A DNA stretch of 64,000 nucleotides from an uncultured Nitrosomonas sp. (GCA_902826055.1 CADEDJ010000004.1:1-64000), one strand, 5' to 3'; counted from the first letter of the stretch, positions 37,700-48,130 are shown. The notes: generated by a model from the letters alone, not told the origin. Numbers and translations: made by a program.

Positions 37700-39310
37700 T
37701 TAGTAACTGGGTTCATACATTAACGACTTGACATAGCTCTCCAGATCTTCTGGCAAATTGGCTTCGGTCAGTCCCTCAGTAATTGCCACCTCACAGACCG
37801 CTACAGCAATCGCATGCGACGCTTTGCGCACACGCGGCAGGGTAGGATAAATTGCGCCGGCAGCGATTTCCTGTTCTGTAACGATATCGGCCAACACTTT
37901 TGCAGCCGCTAAAAACATTTTTTGTGTCACGATACGAGCAGCGCTTGCGTAAACACCCAAACCAATTCCTGGAAAAATATACGCATTATTACCTTGTGCC
38001 GGCTTAAATAATTTATCGCCATACTGCACCGCATCAAAAGGACTACCGCTAGCAAAAATAACCCGTCCATCGCTCCATTGGTAAGCTTGCTCAGCCGTGC
38101 ACTCAGTGTGCGAAGTGGGATTTGATAAAGCAATAATAACCGGACGTTCATTGACTGCAGCCATTTTGCGGACTACAGCCTCATTAAATGTCCCTGCAAC
38201 GCCGGTTGCACCAATTAACACATCGGGTTTAATATTTCCGATCGCATCGACAAAACTGCATGCAGCATGTTGATGCGCAAAAGGCAGAATACGTGGTTTG
38301 ATATTTTCATTTGCCGCAGTCACTAATCCTTTTCTATCAATAAACCATAACCGCTTCTGAGCCTGTGATTTGCTTAATCCCACGCTGCAAAACGCATCAA
38401 CTAATAATTCAGCTGTGCCACTTGCGGCAGAACCGGCACCAAGAAACATAATATGCAAATCAGCAAATTTTTTCCCGGTAATGCGACATGAAGTATAAAT
38501 GCCAGCCAATGTAACCGCAGCGGTGCCCTGTATATCATCATTAAAACACCGTACCTGACGACTGTAACGGTCTAAGAATTCAAAGGCATGCGGTGTCAGG
38601 AAATCCTCAAACTGTATTAATGCATGTGGATAACATAATTGCACGGCATTGATAAATTCATCAACTAATGATCGGTAAGCATCGCCACTGATTCGCGGAT
38701 ACGGGTACCCGAGATAAAGCGGGTCTTCTCGCAAAGAAGCATTATTAGTACCCACATCAAGCATTACCGGCATACACTGCACTGGATTGATGCCGGCACA
38801 AGCCACATATAACGCAACCTTACCGATGGGTATGCCCATACCATTGGCGCCCAAATCGCCTAAACCTAGAATTCGTTCCCCATCCGTTACAACGATGACA
38901 CGAACGTCCTCTTCAGGCCAGTTTTTTAAAATAGCGCCGATTTCCCCTCGATCCTCCGGAGTAATATAAAAACCTTGCGGCTTTCTAAAAATATGCGCAA
39001 ATTCTTTACATGCCTCACCTACAGTTGGGGTATAAACCAATGGCATAATCTCTTCGATATGGTCAATCAGTGTTCGATAAAAAAGCCTTTGATTACGCTC
39101 CAATAGCGCATTTAGAAAAATATATTTCTCAATGGCTGATGTTTTGCTTCGCAGGCTATCCAACACTCGATCAATTTGCTTATGAATACTGGCAACTTCA
39201 TAGGGCAGCAATCCACGCAAACCAAAATCCCGACGTTCTTCTCGTGTAAATGCCGTTGATTTTGTAAGTATTGGATCAACCAGCAACGCCTTACCTCGCA
39301 TATTTTTCAT
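37700..39310 (-). CDS. maeA: NAD-dependent malic enzyme
   Basis: A 536-residue oxidative decarboxylase of malate to pyruvate. The N-terminal domain has FTREERRDFGLRGLLPYEV and YTPTVGEACKEF; the metal/catalytic region is IQFEDFLTPHAFEFLDRY and FNDDIQGTAAVTLAGI; the nucleotide motif is IMFLGAGSAASGTAELL. It belongs to the large eukaryote-like/SfcA class. I chose the ATG at 39310; the open frame to 39379 has no family similarity and ATG 39301 is also possible. NAD rather than NADP preference is inferred from the class. Confidence 0.9.
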   Translation of the reverse strand: MKNMRGKALLVDPILTKSTAFTREERRDFGLRGLLPYEVASIHKQIDRVLDSLRSKTSAIEKYIFLNALLERNQRLFYRTLIDHIEEIMPLVYTPTVGEACKEFAHIFRKPQGFYITPEDRGEIGAILKNWPEEDVRVIVVTDGERILGLGDLGANGMGIPIGKVALYVACAGINPVQCMPVMLDVGTNNASLREDPLYLGYPYPRISGDAYRSLVDEFINAVQLCYPHALIQFEDFLTPHAFEFLDRYSRQVRCFNDDIQGTAAVTLAGIYTSCRITGKKFADLHIMFLGAGSAASGTAELLVDAFCSVGLSKSQAQKRLWFIDRKGLVTAANENIKPRILPFAHQHAACSFVDAIGNIKPDVLIGATGVAGTFNEAVVRKMAAVNERPVIIALSNPTSHTECTAEQAYQWSDGRVIFASGSPFDAVQYGDKLFKPAQGNNAYIFPGIGLGVYASAARIVTQKMFLAAAKVLADIVTEQEIAAGAIYPTLPRVRKASHAIAVAVCEVAITEGLTEANLPEDLESYVKSLMYEPSY

Positions 39311-39492
39311 ATGAATTCCACTCCCACATCGGATGCTGTTTTCGTTATCGATATAACTTAACTTAAAATCAATTCGCAATTGGACAATCCAAAGAACGAA
39401 AGATAAACTTATTTGTCACTAATAAGAACGTATTTCATAAATTAACCTATATTGTTTTAGTAACTAACAGGAATTATTTAAAATATAACATC

Positions 39493-39918
39493 ATGAATCA
39501 ATCATTTGTTCCTACGCCCAATCCAAATTTATATACTGAAGAAGAAATCGCAAAACTTGTTCACACCTTTTACGCAAAAGCTAGAAAAGATCCTTCTTTG
39601 GGTCCGATTTTTGAAGCCCATGTCATTGATTGGGATGCACATTTTGTGCAAATGATCAACTTCTGGTCCGCTCAGTTGCGAGGAACTAGCCGATTTCGTG
39701 GTGCCCCAATGCCAAAACATATTGTCCTCCCAGAACTCACGGCGGCGCTATTCGAGCGGTGGTTGTTTCTTTTCCGACAAACAACCGAAGAACTTGGCAA
39801 CACCACCTTACAAAAACACGCTGATGCAGTTGCTGCGTTCATTGCTACTCGATTGTGGCAAGGTTATCAGATGAATAATTATCCGCATAAAAAACCGGAA
39901 ACACTTCACATTGTTTAA
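39493..39918 (+). CDS. Group III truncated haemoglobin
   Basis: A 141-residue globin. The sequence EEIAKLVHTFYAKARKDPSLGPIFEAHVIDWDAHFVQMINFWSAQLRG has the group III pattern, with the proximal histidine expected in PMPKHIVLPELTAALFERWLFLF. Such globins bind O2 or NO and have been tied to nitrosative or microaerobic stress. It is monocistronic between divergent malic enzyme and a diguanylate cyclase. The role here is inferred from the family and from the likely nitrogen-oxidising host. Confidence 0.88.
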   Translation: MNQSFVPTPNPNLYTEEEIAKLVHTFYAKARKDPSLGPIFEAHVIDWDAHFVQMINFWSAQLRGTSRFRGAPMPKHIVLPELTAALFERWLFLFRQTTEELGNTTLQKHADAVAAFIATRLWQGYQMNNYPHKKPETLHIV

Positions 39919-40080
39919 AATCAATGGAAGCTACTAATTATATTCAAGACTTACGCGCTAATATAGCGAAATTAATTAGCAAGCGCCATGAAATAAAAAG
40001 AGATAATAAAGTGCTTTTATTTGACTATATTCTTTTACAGGTTGCATTGTAATATTCCTTTTGTCATAAGGATATTTGCG

Positions 40081-41742
40081 TTGAAAAGTATCAAAAGTAA
40101 AATCATTGTTTTTTCAGTTTTAGCTACCTTGATCCCTTCTGTAGGATTAGGGGTACTATCATTTCAGCAAAATGAAGTGATGATCAATGAAAATGTTACT
40201 CGTGAATTACGCGCTTTGGCGAATCATGCCAGTCGTGAACTTGATTTATGGACTAAAGATCAAGTTTATATTGCTCGCGAACTTTCAACTTCAAAAATTC
40301 TAATTGATGGATTGTCCTTGGCAGATCAATCTCATAAAAACAATCTATTATCGCAACCAAAAATCTTAGAACACTACCTAAAATCTGTACATAATAAACT
40401 TGAAACTGTATTGGAATTAACTGTAGTTGATACAGAAGGGGAGGTAATCGCCAGCACCATAGATTCAGAATCACTCATTCCACCCCCTCTTCAAAAGAAT
40501 TGGCCAGAATATGCATCTATTCAGGGAAATGTAATTATTCCACCGCACTGGAATACACTGCATTCGACTGCAACATTTAGTATTTCAGTTCCCATTCTCT
40601 CAATTGATGACTTTATCCTGGGTGCTCTAATCGTAACTTTTGATTTACACAATGTTCAATCGAGCTTAAAAGACCCTATAAAATCCCCGCCGGGAGATGT
40701 TCTATTATTAGATAAAAGTGGCCGTGTTATGTTAGCGAGTAATAACCTAGCACTCGATACGAATCAACCTGCCACACTTGATTCTCAAGTATTGCAACGG
40801 TTACAAGATAATCCGGGCGAATCTGAAATTTTTGAAGGATTACACCAGCAGAAAATGATTGGCTTGGCCTATATCTCTGAAAAACCACCCATCACTATCA
40901 TTGCAAGCAGGAGCTATGAATCCATATATGCCGCTTGGATACAGCAGCGTAACTTGTTTATTGGTTTTATCAGCGCCTTGCTTCTTATAGTCACTACGAT
41001 CGCATTCAAAATGGGGCATGCAATCGTTGTACCTCTGGAAAGACTCATTTCGGCAACAGAAAAAATTGTAAAAGGAGACCTTAACGTTGAGCTAAATACA
41101 ACACAACGTAACGAAATGGGTCAGCTTACTCAGATGTTTAATCAGATGACCGACAAATTGCGTCAGAATCAATCTGAAATTAACGCTGCAAGCGCGGCTA
41201 TGCAGCTTAAAAATCAATTACTGGAAACGCTATCAATAACAGACAGCTTAACTGGACTCTATAATCGCAACAAGCTGAATCTAATTATCAATGATCAACT
41301 GGCTCGGTATGCGCGTAATAAGCGTCCGTTCGCGGTATTGATGATTGATGTCGACTATTTCAAAACACTTAATGACAGCCTTGGACACATTGCCGGCGAT
41401 GAAATATTAACAGCAGTAGCTAATAAAATTATTCACTGCATTCGAAGTGTAGATTTTGCTGCCCGTTATGGTGGTGACGAATTTATTCTTATTCTAACTG
41501 AAACGACTGTTGATGAAGCAATGAAGACCGCAGAGCGCATTCGATCTCAAGTAGCTAGTGTGCATTGCAATGCAATCAATCAAACCGTTGAAGTGACTTT
41601 GAGCATCGGCATTATACAAAGCGAACCGGAGGATACTTCATTAACCATTCTACTTTCAAGAGTCGATAGTGCCCTCTATGAAGCCAAGCATGCTGGACGC
41701 AACCAAGCTTACTGTATGCAACCTAAAACCAGTGTTGCATAA
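40081..41742 (+). CDS. Membrane diguanylate cyclase (Cache-HAMP-GGDEF)
   Basis: A 553-residue inner-membrane protein with a first helix at about 8-28, a periplasmic dCache-like sensor (to about 290), a second helix (LFIGFISALLLIVTTIAFKMG), a HAMP-type linker (VPLERLISATEKIVKGDLNVEL) and a GGDEF domain with the intact ARYGGDEFILILTE motif. It should make c-di-GMP in response to an external ligand. The TTG at 40081 has AAGGA 8 nt upstream; another TTG at 40021 is open but puts 20 residues before the membrane helix. Confidence 0.88.
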   Translation: MKSIKSKIIVFSVLATLIPSVGLGVLSFQQNEVMINENVTRELRALANHASRELDLWTKDQVYIARELSTSKILIDGLSLADQSHKNNLLSQPKILEHYLKSVHNKLETVLELTVVDTEGEVIASTIDSESLIPPPLQKNWPEYASIQGNVIIPPHWNTLHSTATFSISVPILSIDDFILGALIVTFDLHNVQSSLKDPIKSPPGDVLLLDKSGRVMLASNNLALDTNQPATLDSQVLQRLQDNPGESEIFEGLHQQKMIGLAYISEKPPITIIASRSYESIYAAWIQQRNLFIGFISALLLIVTTIAFKMGHAIVVPLERLISATEKIVKGDLNVELNTTQRNEMGQLTQMFNQMTDKLRQNQSEINAASAAMQLKNQLLETLSITDSLTGLYNRNKLNLIINDQLARYARNKRPFAVLMIDVDYFKTLNDSLGHIAGDEILTAVANKIIHCIRSVDFAARYGGDEFILILTETTVDEAMKTAERIRSQVASVHCNAINQTVEVTLSIGIIQSEPEDTSLTILLSRVDSALYEAKHAGRNQAYCMQPKTSVA

Positions 41743-41747
41743 TCTGC

Positions 41748-42542
41748 TTAAGGATTGCGGCTTTCGTCTCTTTCCAGCATTGTGTGTAACATCCAGCCTT
41801 GATTTCCACTGAATTGAATTCTCAGCCAGGGCCCTTGATTCGCAATTGCTGTTACCGCTGTACCTTTTTTCAGAGTCCTAAGAACTTGTGCGTATTGATT
41901 AGGTTCTTTTCTGAGAAAAGCATTTTTTATTGTGCGCAATTTTACAGGCACATGAAATTCAAGCTGGAAATGATCAATATGTGTAACCCTTTTACGATTC
42001 TGATCTGATATCAACGCAATAAAATTATTTGCTTGTGCAATATGATTCATAGCTGCAGCATACTGGTCTTTTGAATAAAACGAGGTAGCCGTTTCTAGTA
42101 AACGTTGTACTTGAATTATTAGTATTTGATCAAATGCAGAAGTTTTTGCTTGCTTCAAATGTTCTAAGCCTGCTTCTACTTCTGCGATAGCAGAAGCTGT
42201 ACTTGGCTTTGTCGCTAAACGATGTAATTTTACTTGAGTTCGTGTAGCTTCCTTATTGGTTTCACGAAGTGCATGTGCTTGGCTTTGTTGCTGCATTTTC
42301 TGATTTCTTATCAATTCGTCTTTTTCTGTAATTATTTTTTCCAAGCGTAAAATTTCATTCTTTAATTCTTCATATTGGGGAGAAGATTCAGGTACAGGCT
42401 CAGCAATTGAAATTGCCACAGGTTCCTTAGAAGCACATCCTGCTAAAATCACGGCAAAAAAAATGAAGGTTACATGCCCTACTGGTAAACAAGTAATTCT
42501 TAATAACGAAGATAATATTATTTGTCTCATTCGATCAATCAC
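41748..42542 (-). CDS. SH3-domain lipoprotein with coiled coil
   Basis: A 264-residue predicted lipoprotein: a hydrophobic N-terminus ending in the lipobox VILAGC, a coiled-coil-prone stretch (YEELKNEILRLEKIITEKDELIRNQ), a helical middle, and a C-terminal bacterial SH3 domain (LRTIKNAFLRKEPNQYAQVL, GPWLRIQFSGNQGWML). It probably attaches to the outer membrane and contacts peptidoglycan, but the role is unknown. The signal region is preceded by ~20 residues, so the true start may be an internal Met. It is convergent with the diguanylate cyclase, with a 5-bp gap. Confidence 0.75.
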   Translation of the reverse strand: MIDRMRQIILSSLLRITCLPVGHVTFIFFAVILAGCASKEPVAISIAEPVPESSPQYEELKNEILRLEKIITEKDELIRNQKMQQQSQAHALRETNKEATRTQVKLHRLATKPSTASAIAEVEAGLEHLKQAKTSAFDQILIIQVQRLLETATSFYSKDQYAAAMNHIAQANNFIALISDQNRKRVTHIDHFQLEFHVPVKLRTIKNAFLRKEPNQYAQVLRTLKKGTAVTAIANQGPWLRIQFSGNQGWMLHTMLERDESRNP

Positions 42543-42694
42543 TTAATTTCACTATAATTCCCAGTAATTTATTTTTAGATTGCTTCTCAATCGTTACCGC
42601 TTGCAACATTTTTCACAAGTTGCATAAACTGAAATTTTGCTAAGAAAGATTAAAAACGTAAATCTTAAAAACGATGTAACAAACAGATAAGCTA

Positions 42695-43543
42695 TTAACG
42701 ATTTAAAATAATCTCCAATACAAACTTACTACCAATATACGCAAGTAATAATGTCCCAAACCCTGTCAATGTCCAACGAATAGCAATTCTGCCTCGCCAT
42801 CCATACAGTTGCCTGCCAATCAGTAGGGCGGCAAAAACACTCCATGAAATAAAACCAAAAAGTGTTTTATGTGAAAACGTAAGAGGTTGCCCAAATACTT
42901 CTTTTGAAAAAACAATACCACTTACCAACGTCAATGTAAGCAATACAAATCCAGCCCAGATAATGCGAAACAACAACTTTTCCATTACCAATAACGGTGG
43001 CAGATTTGTGAATACTGAATGTGCTACTGGATGATGCAGATGTCGTTCTACCACCGTCATCAACAACGCATGTAATGCTGCTATAGCTAATAAACTATAC
43101 GCCATCATAGCGACCAGCAAATGTGCTTTAAATGCCGGTAATTCTGTATTCTCTAAAGGACGCAAAGATGGAAATACTAACGGCAGTAAAATCGCAATTG
43201 CTGCAGCTGCTGCAATAGGCGCAACCAGGGTTTGCAATCCTTGCAAGCGGTTAAAGAATCCTGAAAACCAATAAATAAACGCTGTTAACCAAACAATCGC
43301 TGAAATTGCATTGCCTAAACCAAAACTTAAACCTTCTCCGATAAACATCGATTGATAAAGCGTAATGGCATGCAATACCAAAGGCACAAGCATGACATAA
43401 TGTATCCGATTATCCGTAGTAAATTCGCGTCCATTCATATCTGCTGGTAAAGGATTCCACGTATTTCGCCAAAAATACCAGCCAATAAGTATATAAAGCA
43501 TAAAGGCTGCAAGATAAGTTAAAATGCTGATTATCGACATCAC
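42695..43543 (-). CDS. CcsA/HemX-like cytochrome c assembly membrane protein
   Basis: A 282-residue protein with about eight hydrophobic helices and the pattern of CcsA-domain proteins of the YpjD group (IWLTAFIYWFSGFFNRLQGL, LPAFKAHLLVAMMAYSLLAIAALHALLM, LTFSHKTLFGFISWSVFAALLIGR). Conserved histidines in ILHA/HLLVAM and SHKT positions may bind haem. Family members lie next to ffh in many proteobacteria, as here (divergent, 123 bp). Its exact role is not settled; participation in cytochrome c maturation is inferred. Confidence 0.8.
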   Translation of the reverse strand: MMSIISILTYLAAFMLYILIGWYFWRNTWNPLPADMNGREFTTDNRIHYVMLVPLVLHAITLYQSMFIGEGLSFGLGNAISAIVWLTAFIYWFSGFFNRLQGLQTLVAPIAAAAAIAILLPLVFPSLRPLENTELPAFKAHLLVAMMAYSLLAIAALHALLMTVVERHLHHPVAHSVFTNLPPLLVMEKLLFRIIWAGFVLLTLTLVSGIVFSKEVFGQPLTFSHKTLFGFISWSVFAALLIGRQLYGWRGRIAIRWTLTGFGTLLLAYIGSKFVLEIILNR

Positions 43544-43666
43544 GATTTTTCAAGAAGCAAAAATAGTTAATTAGTCTACATGGCACTTTAATAAATTCAA
43601 AGTGCTAATCTAGATAATTATATAAATTTATATGATTACATCCATTTATTTTTCTGAGGTTTTAGC

Positions 43667-45016
43667 ATGTTTGAAAATTTAACCGGCCGTCTCACCAGTG
43701 TCATAAAAACTTTGCGAGGTGAAGCAAGGCTTACAGAAGACAATATCCAGCATGCATTACGCGAAGTTCGACTAGCGTTATTGGAAGCTGATGTGGCTTT
43801 ACCCGTCGTTAAAGATTTTATTGCACGTATTAAAGAAAAAGCAATTGGCCATGAAGTCATGACTAGCCTTACACCTGGCCAAGCTTTAATAGGCGTTGTT
43901 CATAATGAACTTATCGCCATTATGGGTGGTGAAAAATCTGAGCTCAATCTTGCCACAGCACCCCCTGCTGTTATTCTCATGGCAGGATTGCAAGGTGCCG
44001 GCAAAACAACCAGTAGCGGAAAATTGGCAAAGTGGTTGATGGAGCAAAAGAAAAAGAAAGTATTATTAGTTTCATGTGATATTTATCGTCCTGCCGCCAT
44101 CCAACAACTCGAACTTCTTGCGCATCAAACAGGAGCGGATTTTTTTCCTGTAAAAGAAGGACAAAAACCAGAACAAATTGGAACCGCTGCATTAGATTAT
44201 GCTCGCAAACATCATTATGAAGTCATGATTGTTGATACTGCGGGACGGTTAGGTATCGACGAAGCGATGATGCAAGAAATCAGTGCGTTAGAAGCTTTAT
44301 TAAAACCAATTGAAACATTATTTGTAGTCGATGCCATGCAAGGACAAGACGCAGTTAATACGGCCAAGGCATTTGCCGATGCCTTGCCTTTGACCGGAGT
44401 CATCCTCACTAAACTTGACGGAGATGCGCGCGGCGGTGCTGCATTATCAGTTAAACATATTACAGGCAGGCCGATTAAGTTTGCTGGCGTTGCAGAAAAA
44501 TTAACTGGATTGGAGGTATTTCATCCTGACCGAATAGCATCACGCATTTTAGGGATGGGTGATGTATTGGGATTGATTGAGGAAGCACAACGGAGTGCAG
44601 ATCAGCAAGAAGCTGAGAAACTCATGAAAAAAATGAAATCAGGAAAAGATTTTGACCTCAATGATTTCAAAGCACAATTTCAACAAATGCGCAATATGGG
44701 TGGAATGAGCTCCGTAATGGATAAACTCCCTGCTCAATTTAGTCAAGCCGCACAAAATATTAAAATAGATGACAAATTAATAAATCGAACAGAAGGCATT
44801 ATTAATTCCATGACAAAGCAAGAGCGAGCCAAACCCGAGCTTCTTAAAGCTTCCCGTAAACGCCGAATTGCTCAGGGCGCGGGAGTTTCTGTGCAAGAAG
44901 TTAATCGTCTATTGTCGCAATTCGAACAAGCCAGAAAGATGATGAAAATGATGAATAAAGGTGGAATGGCAAAAATGATGCGTGGATTAAAAGGGATGCT
45001 TCCCCGCTTACACTAG
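43667..45016 (+). CDS. ffh: Signal recognition particle protein Ffh
   Basis: SRP54-type GTPase of 449 residues with N-domain (FENLTGRLTSVIKTLRGEARL), GTPase motifs GLQGAGKTTSSGKLAKWL, DTAGRLGIDE and TKLDGDARGGAALS, and a methionine-rich M domain (QMRNMGGMSSVMDKLP, ARKMMKMMNKGGMAKMMRGLKGMLP). It binds 4.5S RNA and signal sequences and targets ribosomes to FtsY. Length and motifs are complete. Confidence 0.97.
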   Translation: MFENLTGRLTSVIKTLRGEARLTEDNIQHALREVRLALLEADVALPVVKDFIARIKEKAIGHEVMTSLTPGQALIGVVHNELIAIMGGEKSELNLATAPPAVILMAGLQGAGKTTSSGKLAKWLMEQKKKKVLLVSCDIYRPAAIQQLELLAHQTGADFFPVKEGQKPEQIGTAALDYARKHHYEVMIVDTAGRLGIDEAMMQEISALEALLKPIETLFVVDAMQGQDAVNTAKAFADALPLTGVILTKLDGDARGGAALSVKHITGRPIKFAGVAEKLTGLEVFHPDRIASRILGMGDVLGLIEEAQRSADQQEAEKLMKKMKSGKDFDLNDFKAQFQQMRNMGGMSSVMDKLPAQFSQAAQNIKIDDKLINRTEGIINSMTKQERAKPELLKASRKRRIAQGAGVSVQEVNRLLSQFEQARKMMKMMNKGGMAKMMRGLKGMLPRLH

Positions 45017-45018
45017 TG

Positions 45019-45041
45019 TGCAGCCGCAAAAATCGGTTGCA
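45019..45041. terminator. Weak hairpin between ffh and the DUF192 gene
   Basis: TGCAGCCG and CGGTTGCA pair (one G-T) around a 7-nt loop, followed by gtaaaatttt on the plus strand. It lies between convergent genes, where a terminator is expected, but the T-run is poor. Confidence 0.3.
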
Positions 45042-45059
45042 GTAAAATTTTATTGATAT

Positions 45060-45506
45060 TTACCGAGCTGCAGGTGCCTTCTTTAACCCTAAAACTTTCA
45101 TCCCAGCTCTTATCTTTCTTGCTGAAAACCATCCCATATTCATTTCAAGCGCATATTTGGCCATACCTGAGGAAGTATGTGCAGTTCTGGTCTGCGCTTG
45201 CATATCTGCAATATTAAGGATAGTACCACGCTCGTTGATGAAAGCCACACTTAAAGGAATATACGTATCTTTCATCCACATACTATGGTACCCAGGCTCA
45301 GGAAAAGTAAATAACATACCAGCATTTACTCCTAATTCCTTACGGTACATTAATCCTCGCGATCGAGAAAGCGGAGTATGTGCCACTTCAACCGAAATTA
45401 AATACCCTGATATTTCTAATGAAATGATATCGACTTTAGAAGAATGAGCATCTATGGATGCCACCGTAAGCGTAGTAAGAATTATCATTAAAAAGAAACG
45501 CATCAC
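45060..45506 (-). CDS. DUF192 family periplasmic protein
   Basis: A 148-residue protein with a signal peptide (MMRFFLMIILTTLTVASIDAHS) and the DUF192 domain, whose core is RSRGLMYRKELGVNAGMLFTFPEPGYHSMWMKDTYIPLSVAFINERGTIL. Function is unknown in the family. Its start overlaps the dut stop by one base (TAATG), implying translational coupling with dut and coaBC upstream. Confidence 0.85.
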   Translation of the reverse strand: MMRFFLMIILTTLTVASIDAHSSKVDIISLEISGYLISVEVAHTPLSRSRGLMYRKELGVNAGMLFTFPEPGYHSMWMKDTYIPLSVAFINERGTILNIADMQAQTRTAHTSSGMAKYALEMNMGWFSARKIRAGMKVLGLKKAPAAR

Positions 45507-45955
45507 TAATGCTTACCTGTACTTCCAAAGCCATCCTCGCCTCGATGGCTTAGAGCAAAATCATCCACCACATTGAATTCGATCTGAATCACGGGAATCA
45601 CCACCAACTGAGCAATGCGCTCAAGCGGATTAAGATGAAAAGTCGTTTGGCTTCGATTCCAGCAGGAAACCAAAATTTGGCCCTGATAGTCCGAATCAAT
45701 CAAACCGACGAGATTTCCCAACACAATACCATGCTTATGGCCGAGTCCGGAACGTGGCAACACTAATGCCGCCAGCCCAGTATCTGCAAGGTGCACTGCA
45801 ATGCCTGAGGGAATAAGGCTCGTTTCTCCCGGATTGATTGCAATTGATTGTTCAATACATGCACGTAAATCCAAACCCGCTGAACCTGAGGTTGCATATG
45901 CAGGAAGCTGCTCTTTTAAGCGTTCATCAAGAATTTTAATATCAATTTTCTTCAT
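45506..45955 (-). CDS. dut: dUTP diphosphatase
   Basis: A 149-residue trimeric dUTPase. The five family motifs are visible: [53 protein letters not shown] and the flexible C-terminal [11 protein letters not shown]. It removes dUTP and supplies dUMP for thymidylate. It follows coaBC by 9 bp, the same coaBC-dut order as in E. coli. Confidence 0.95.
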   Translation of the reverse strand: MKKIDIKILDERLKEQLPAYATSGSAGLDLRACIEQSIAINPGETSLIPSGIAVHLADTGLAALVLPRSGLGHKHGIVLGNLVGLIDSDYQGQILVSCWNRSQTTFHLNPLERIAQLVVIPVIQIEFNVVDDFALSHRGEDGFGSTGKH

Positions 45956-45964
45956 ATTTCTCAG

Positions 45965-47182
45965 TCAAGCAGGATTATTTTTTTTGTTATAAAGCAAATG
46001 AATATGATTTATCAAGTACTGCGCTTGTTTTAATTTAGGTGCTCTGGGAAGTCTATGCTTGCCGTTGTCATCAATTAATACTAATTCAACCTCATCAGAA
46101 CCAATGGCATATTGCGCAAAATTCGCAACCAATAGGGGTAATTTCTTCTTTTTCCGCTTTATTTCAGCATTTTTTTCAAGATCTTGTGTTTCGGCTGCAA
46201 AACCAACACAAAAAGGCGGTTTCGGTAAATTGGATACTGTCATTAAGATGTCTGGATTTGGAATTAATTCTAATGACATTTTCTCATTATTTTTTTTAAG
46301 TTTCTGTTGATAAACCTCTGCCACACGATAATCAGCAACAGCTGCAACACTGATAAATATATCGATTTGCTCTATTTGAGCCTGTACAGCTTGCAACATC
46401 TCATCAGCGCTTACCACATTGATAAATGTATCCACTGCGGGTGCCATTAAGCATGTAGGTCCAGAAACAAGCGTAACTTTCGCCCCTGCTTCCACGGCTG
46501 CTTGAGCAATAGCGTACCCCATTTTTCCAGAACTTTTGTTAGTTATTCCACGCACAGCATCAATTGCTTCATAGGTAGGCCCGGCTGTAACCAGAACATT
46601 TTTATCCCGCAATAAATTTTTCGCATGTAAAGCAGATTGCACAGCTTCTGCCAACTCACAAGCTTCCAGCATACGACCCATTCCCGTTTCACCACAAGCT
46701 TGTTCACCGTAGGCAGGACCAATTATTTTTATATTATCAGCACGCAATACTGACAAATTCCGCTGTGTTGCGGGATTCTCCCACATTTGCCGATTCATTG
46801 CTGGAGCTATCATCAACCGGCAGTCGCGTGCCAAACAGAGCGTTGTTAGCAAGTCATCTGCTATACCACTGGCAAGTTTCGCAATAAAATTAGCGCTTGC
46901 CGGCGCTACCAATATCATGTCGGCATTACGAGATAGGTTAATATGCGCCATATTAGCTGCTGCATTTGTTCCCCACAAATCACTGTAGACCGGATTACCC
47001 GTTAACGATTGAAATGTTTCTGGCCCAACAAAGTGATGTGCAGATTCGGTCATTATTGTCCGCACATCAATTCCGTTCTGCGTTAATAATCGAGCCAATT
47101 CTGCAACTTTATAGGCAGCAACTCCCCCAGTTACCCCAAGCAACAAACGTTTTTTAGATGTAGAGTTTACGTTGGTCGTCAT
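45965..47182 (-). CDS. coaBC: Bifunctional phosphopantothenoylcysteine decarboxylase / synthase
   Basis: A 405-residue coenzyme A synthesis enzyme. The FMN-binding decarboxylase half (CoaC) has LLGVTGGVAAYKVAELARLL and IAPAMNRQMWENPATQRN; the CTP-dependent ligase half (CoaB) has VLVTAGPTYEAIDAVRGITNKSSGKMG and AAVADYRV. I use the ATG at 47182, since the 11 further codons to 47215 are unlike the family. Confidence 0.94.
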   Translation of the reverse strand: MTTNVNSTSKKRLLLGVTGGVAAYKVAELARLLTQNGIDVRTIMTESAHHFVGPETFQSLTGNPVYSDLWGTNAAANMAHINLSRNADMILVAPASANFIAKLASGIADDLLTTLCLARDCRLMIAPAMNRQMWENPATQRNLSVLRADNIKIIGPAYGEQACGETGMGRMLEACELAEAVQSALHAKNLLRDKNVLVTAGPTYEAIDAVRGITNKSSGKMGYAIAQAAVEAGAKVTLVSGPTCLMAPAVDTFINVVSADEMLQAVQAQIEQIDIFISVAAVADYRVAEVYQQKLKKNNEKMSLELIPNPDILMTVSNLPKPPFCVGFAAETQDLEKNAEIKRKKKKLPLLVANFAQYAIGSDEVELVLIDDNGKHRLPRAPKLKQAQYLINHIHLLYNKKNNPA

Positions 47183-47379
47183 GACAAAAAATTTCTTTGA
47201 ACAAGTTTCACACAATAACTATGCCAAGCCAAACAAAAATTGATATTAATAGGAGCATCCGATTTACTCATTTAAAAAAGTTACGCCAATGCCGTTATTA
47301 GCAATAATGACAACGCGCCATACTACACGGTCAATACATTCACAATTTTTTTATATGACTAAGCTATTCACAATTTTCT

Positions 47380-48054
47380 ATGGCAATTTCAAACTGGCCA
47401 TCATCTGATCGACCGCGCGAAAAATTGCTTCAGAAAGGCCCTACTGCGCTTTCAGACACTGAGCTGTTAGCAATATTTCTACGTACAGGCGTCACTGGGA
47501 AAAGCGCGGTTGATCTTGCGAGGGAATTACTCTTACATTTTGGCAGCTTAACCAATATTTTATCAGCCAGTCAAGTCAGTTTTTGCAAAATACCTGGGCT
47601 GGGTATTGCTAAATATACCCAACTACAAGCGGTACTAGAAATGGCTCGCCGCACCTTAGGAGAAGATCTGAAACATGGAGATGCAATGAATTCCCCTCAA
47701 CTTGCCCGGGATTTTCTACGTCTGAGCTTGGCAAACAAAGAGCACGAAGTATTTATAGGCATTTTTCTTGATGCTAAAAACCATACCATTGCAATGGAAG
47801 AGTTATTCAGTGGCACATTGACACAAACCAGCGTTTACCCTCGAGAAGTCATCAAACGTGCTTTGTATCATAATGCCGCAGCAATGATTTTTGCTCATAA
47901 CCATCCTTCGGGTGTCGCAGTACCAAGCCATGCTGATAAAATATTGACTCAATCCTTAAAACAAGCATTAGCACTAATCGATATCAAGGTACTCGATCAC
48001 TTCATTATCGGCAATGGTACAGCCATGTCCTTTTCTGAGCATGATTTAATTTGA
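47380..48054 (+). CDS. radC: RadC-family JAMM-domain protein
   Basis: A 224-residue protein with an N-terminal helix-hairpin-helix part ([15 protein letters not shown]) and a C-terminal JAB/MPN metalloprotease-like domain with the metal motif [17 protein letters not shown]. The historical DNA-repair role of RadC was not upheld, and its function is unclear. It is upstream of rpmB-rpmG in the same direction, as in many proteobacteria, but with its own 137-bp gap. Confidence 0.92.
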   Translation: MAISNWPSSDRPREKLLQKGPTALSDTELLAIFLRTGVTGKSAVDLARELLLHFGSLTNILSASQVSFCKIPGLGIAKYTQLQAVLEMARRTLGEDLKHGDAMNSPQLARDFLRLSLANKEHEVFIGIFLDAKNHTIAMEELFSGTLTQTSVYPREVIKRALYHNAAAMIFAHNHPSGVAVPSHADKILTQSLKQALALIDIKVLDHFIIGNGTAMSFSEHDLI

Positions 48055-48130
48055 ATGACCGTATATAAAACCCAAAATATGCTTTACCTGATTAATTTGT
48101 AATTTGGACAAAATATTCGGGTCATTGCAT

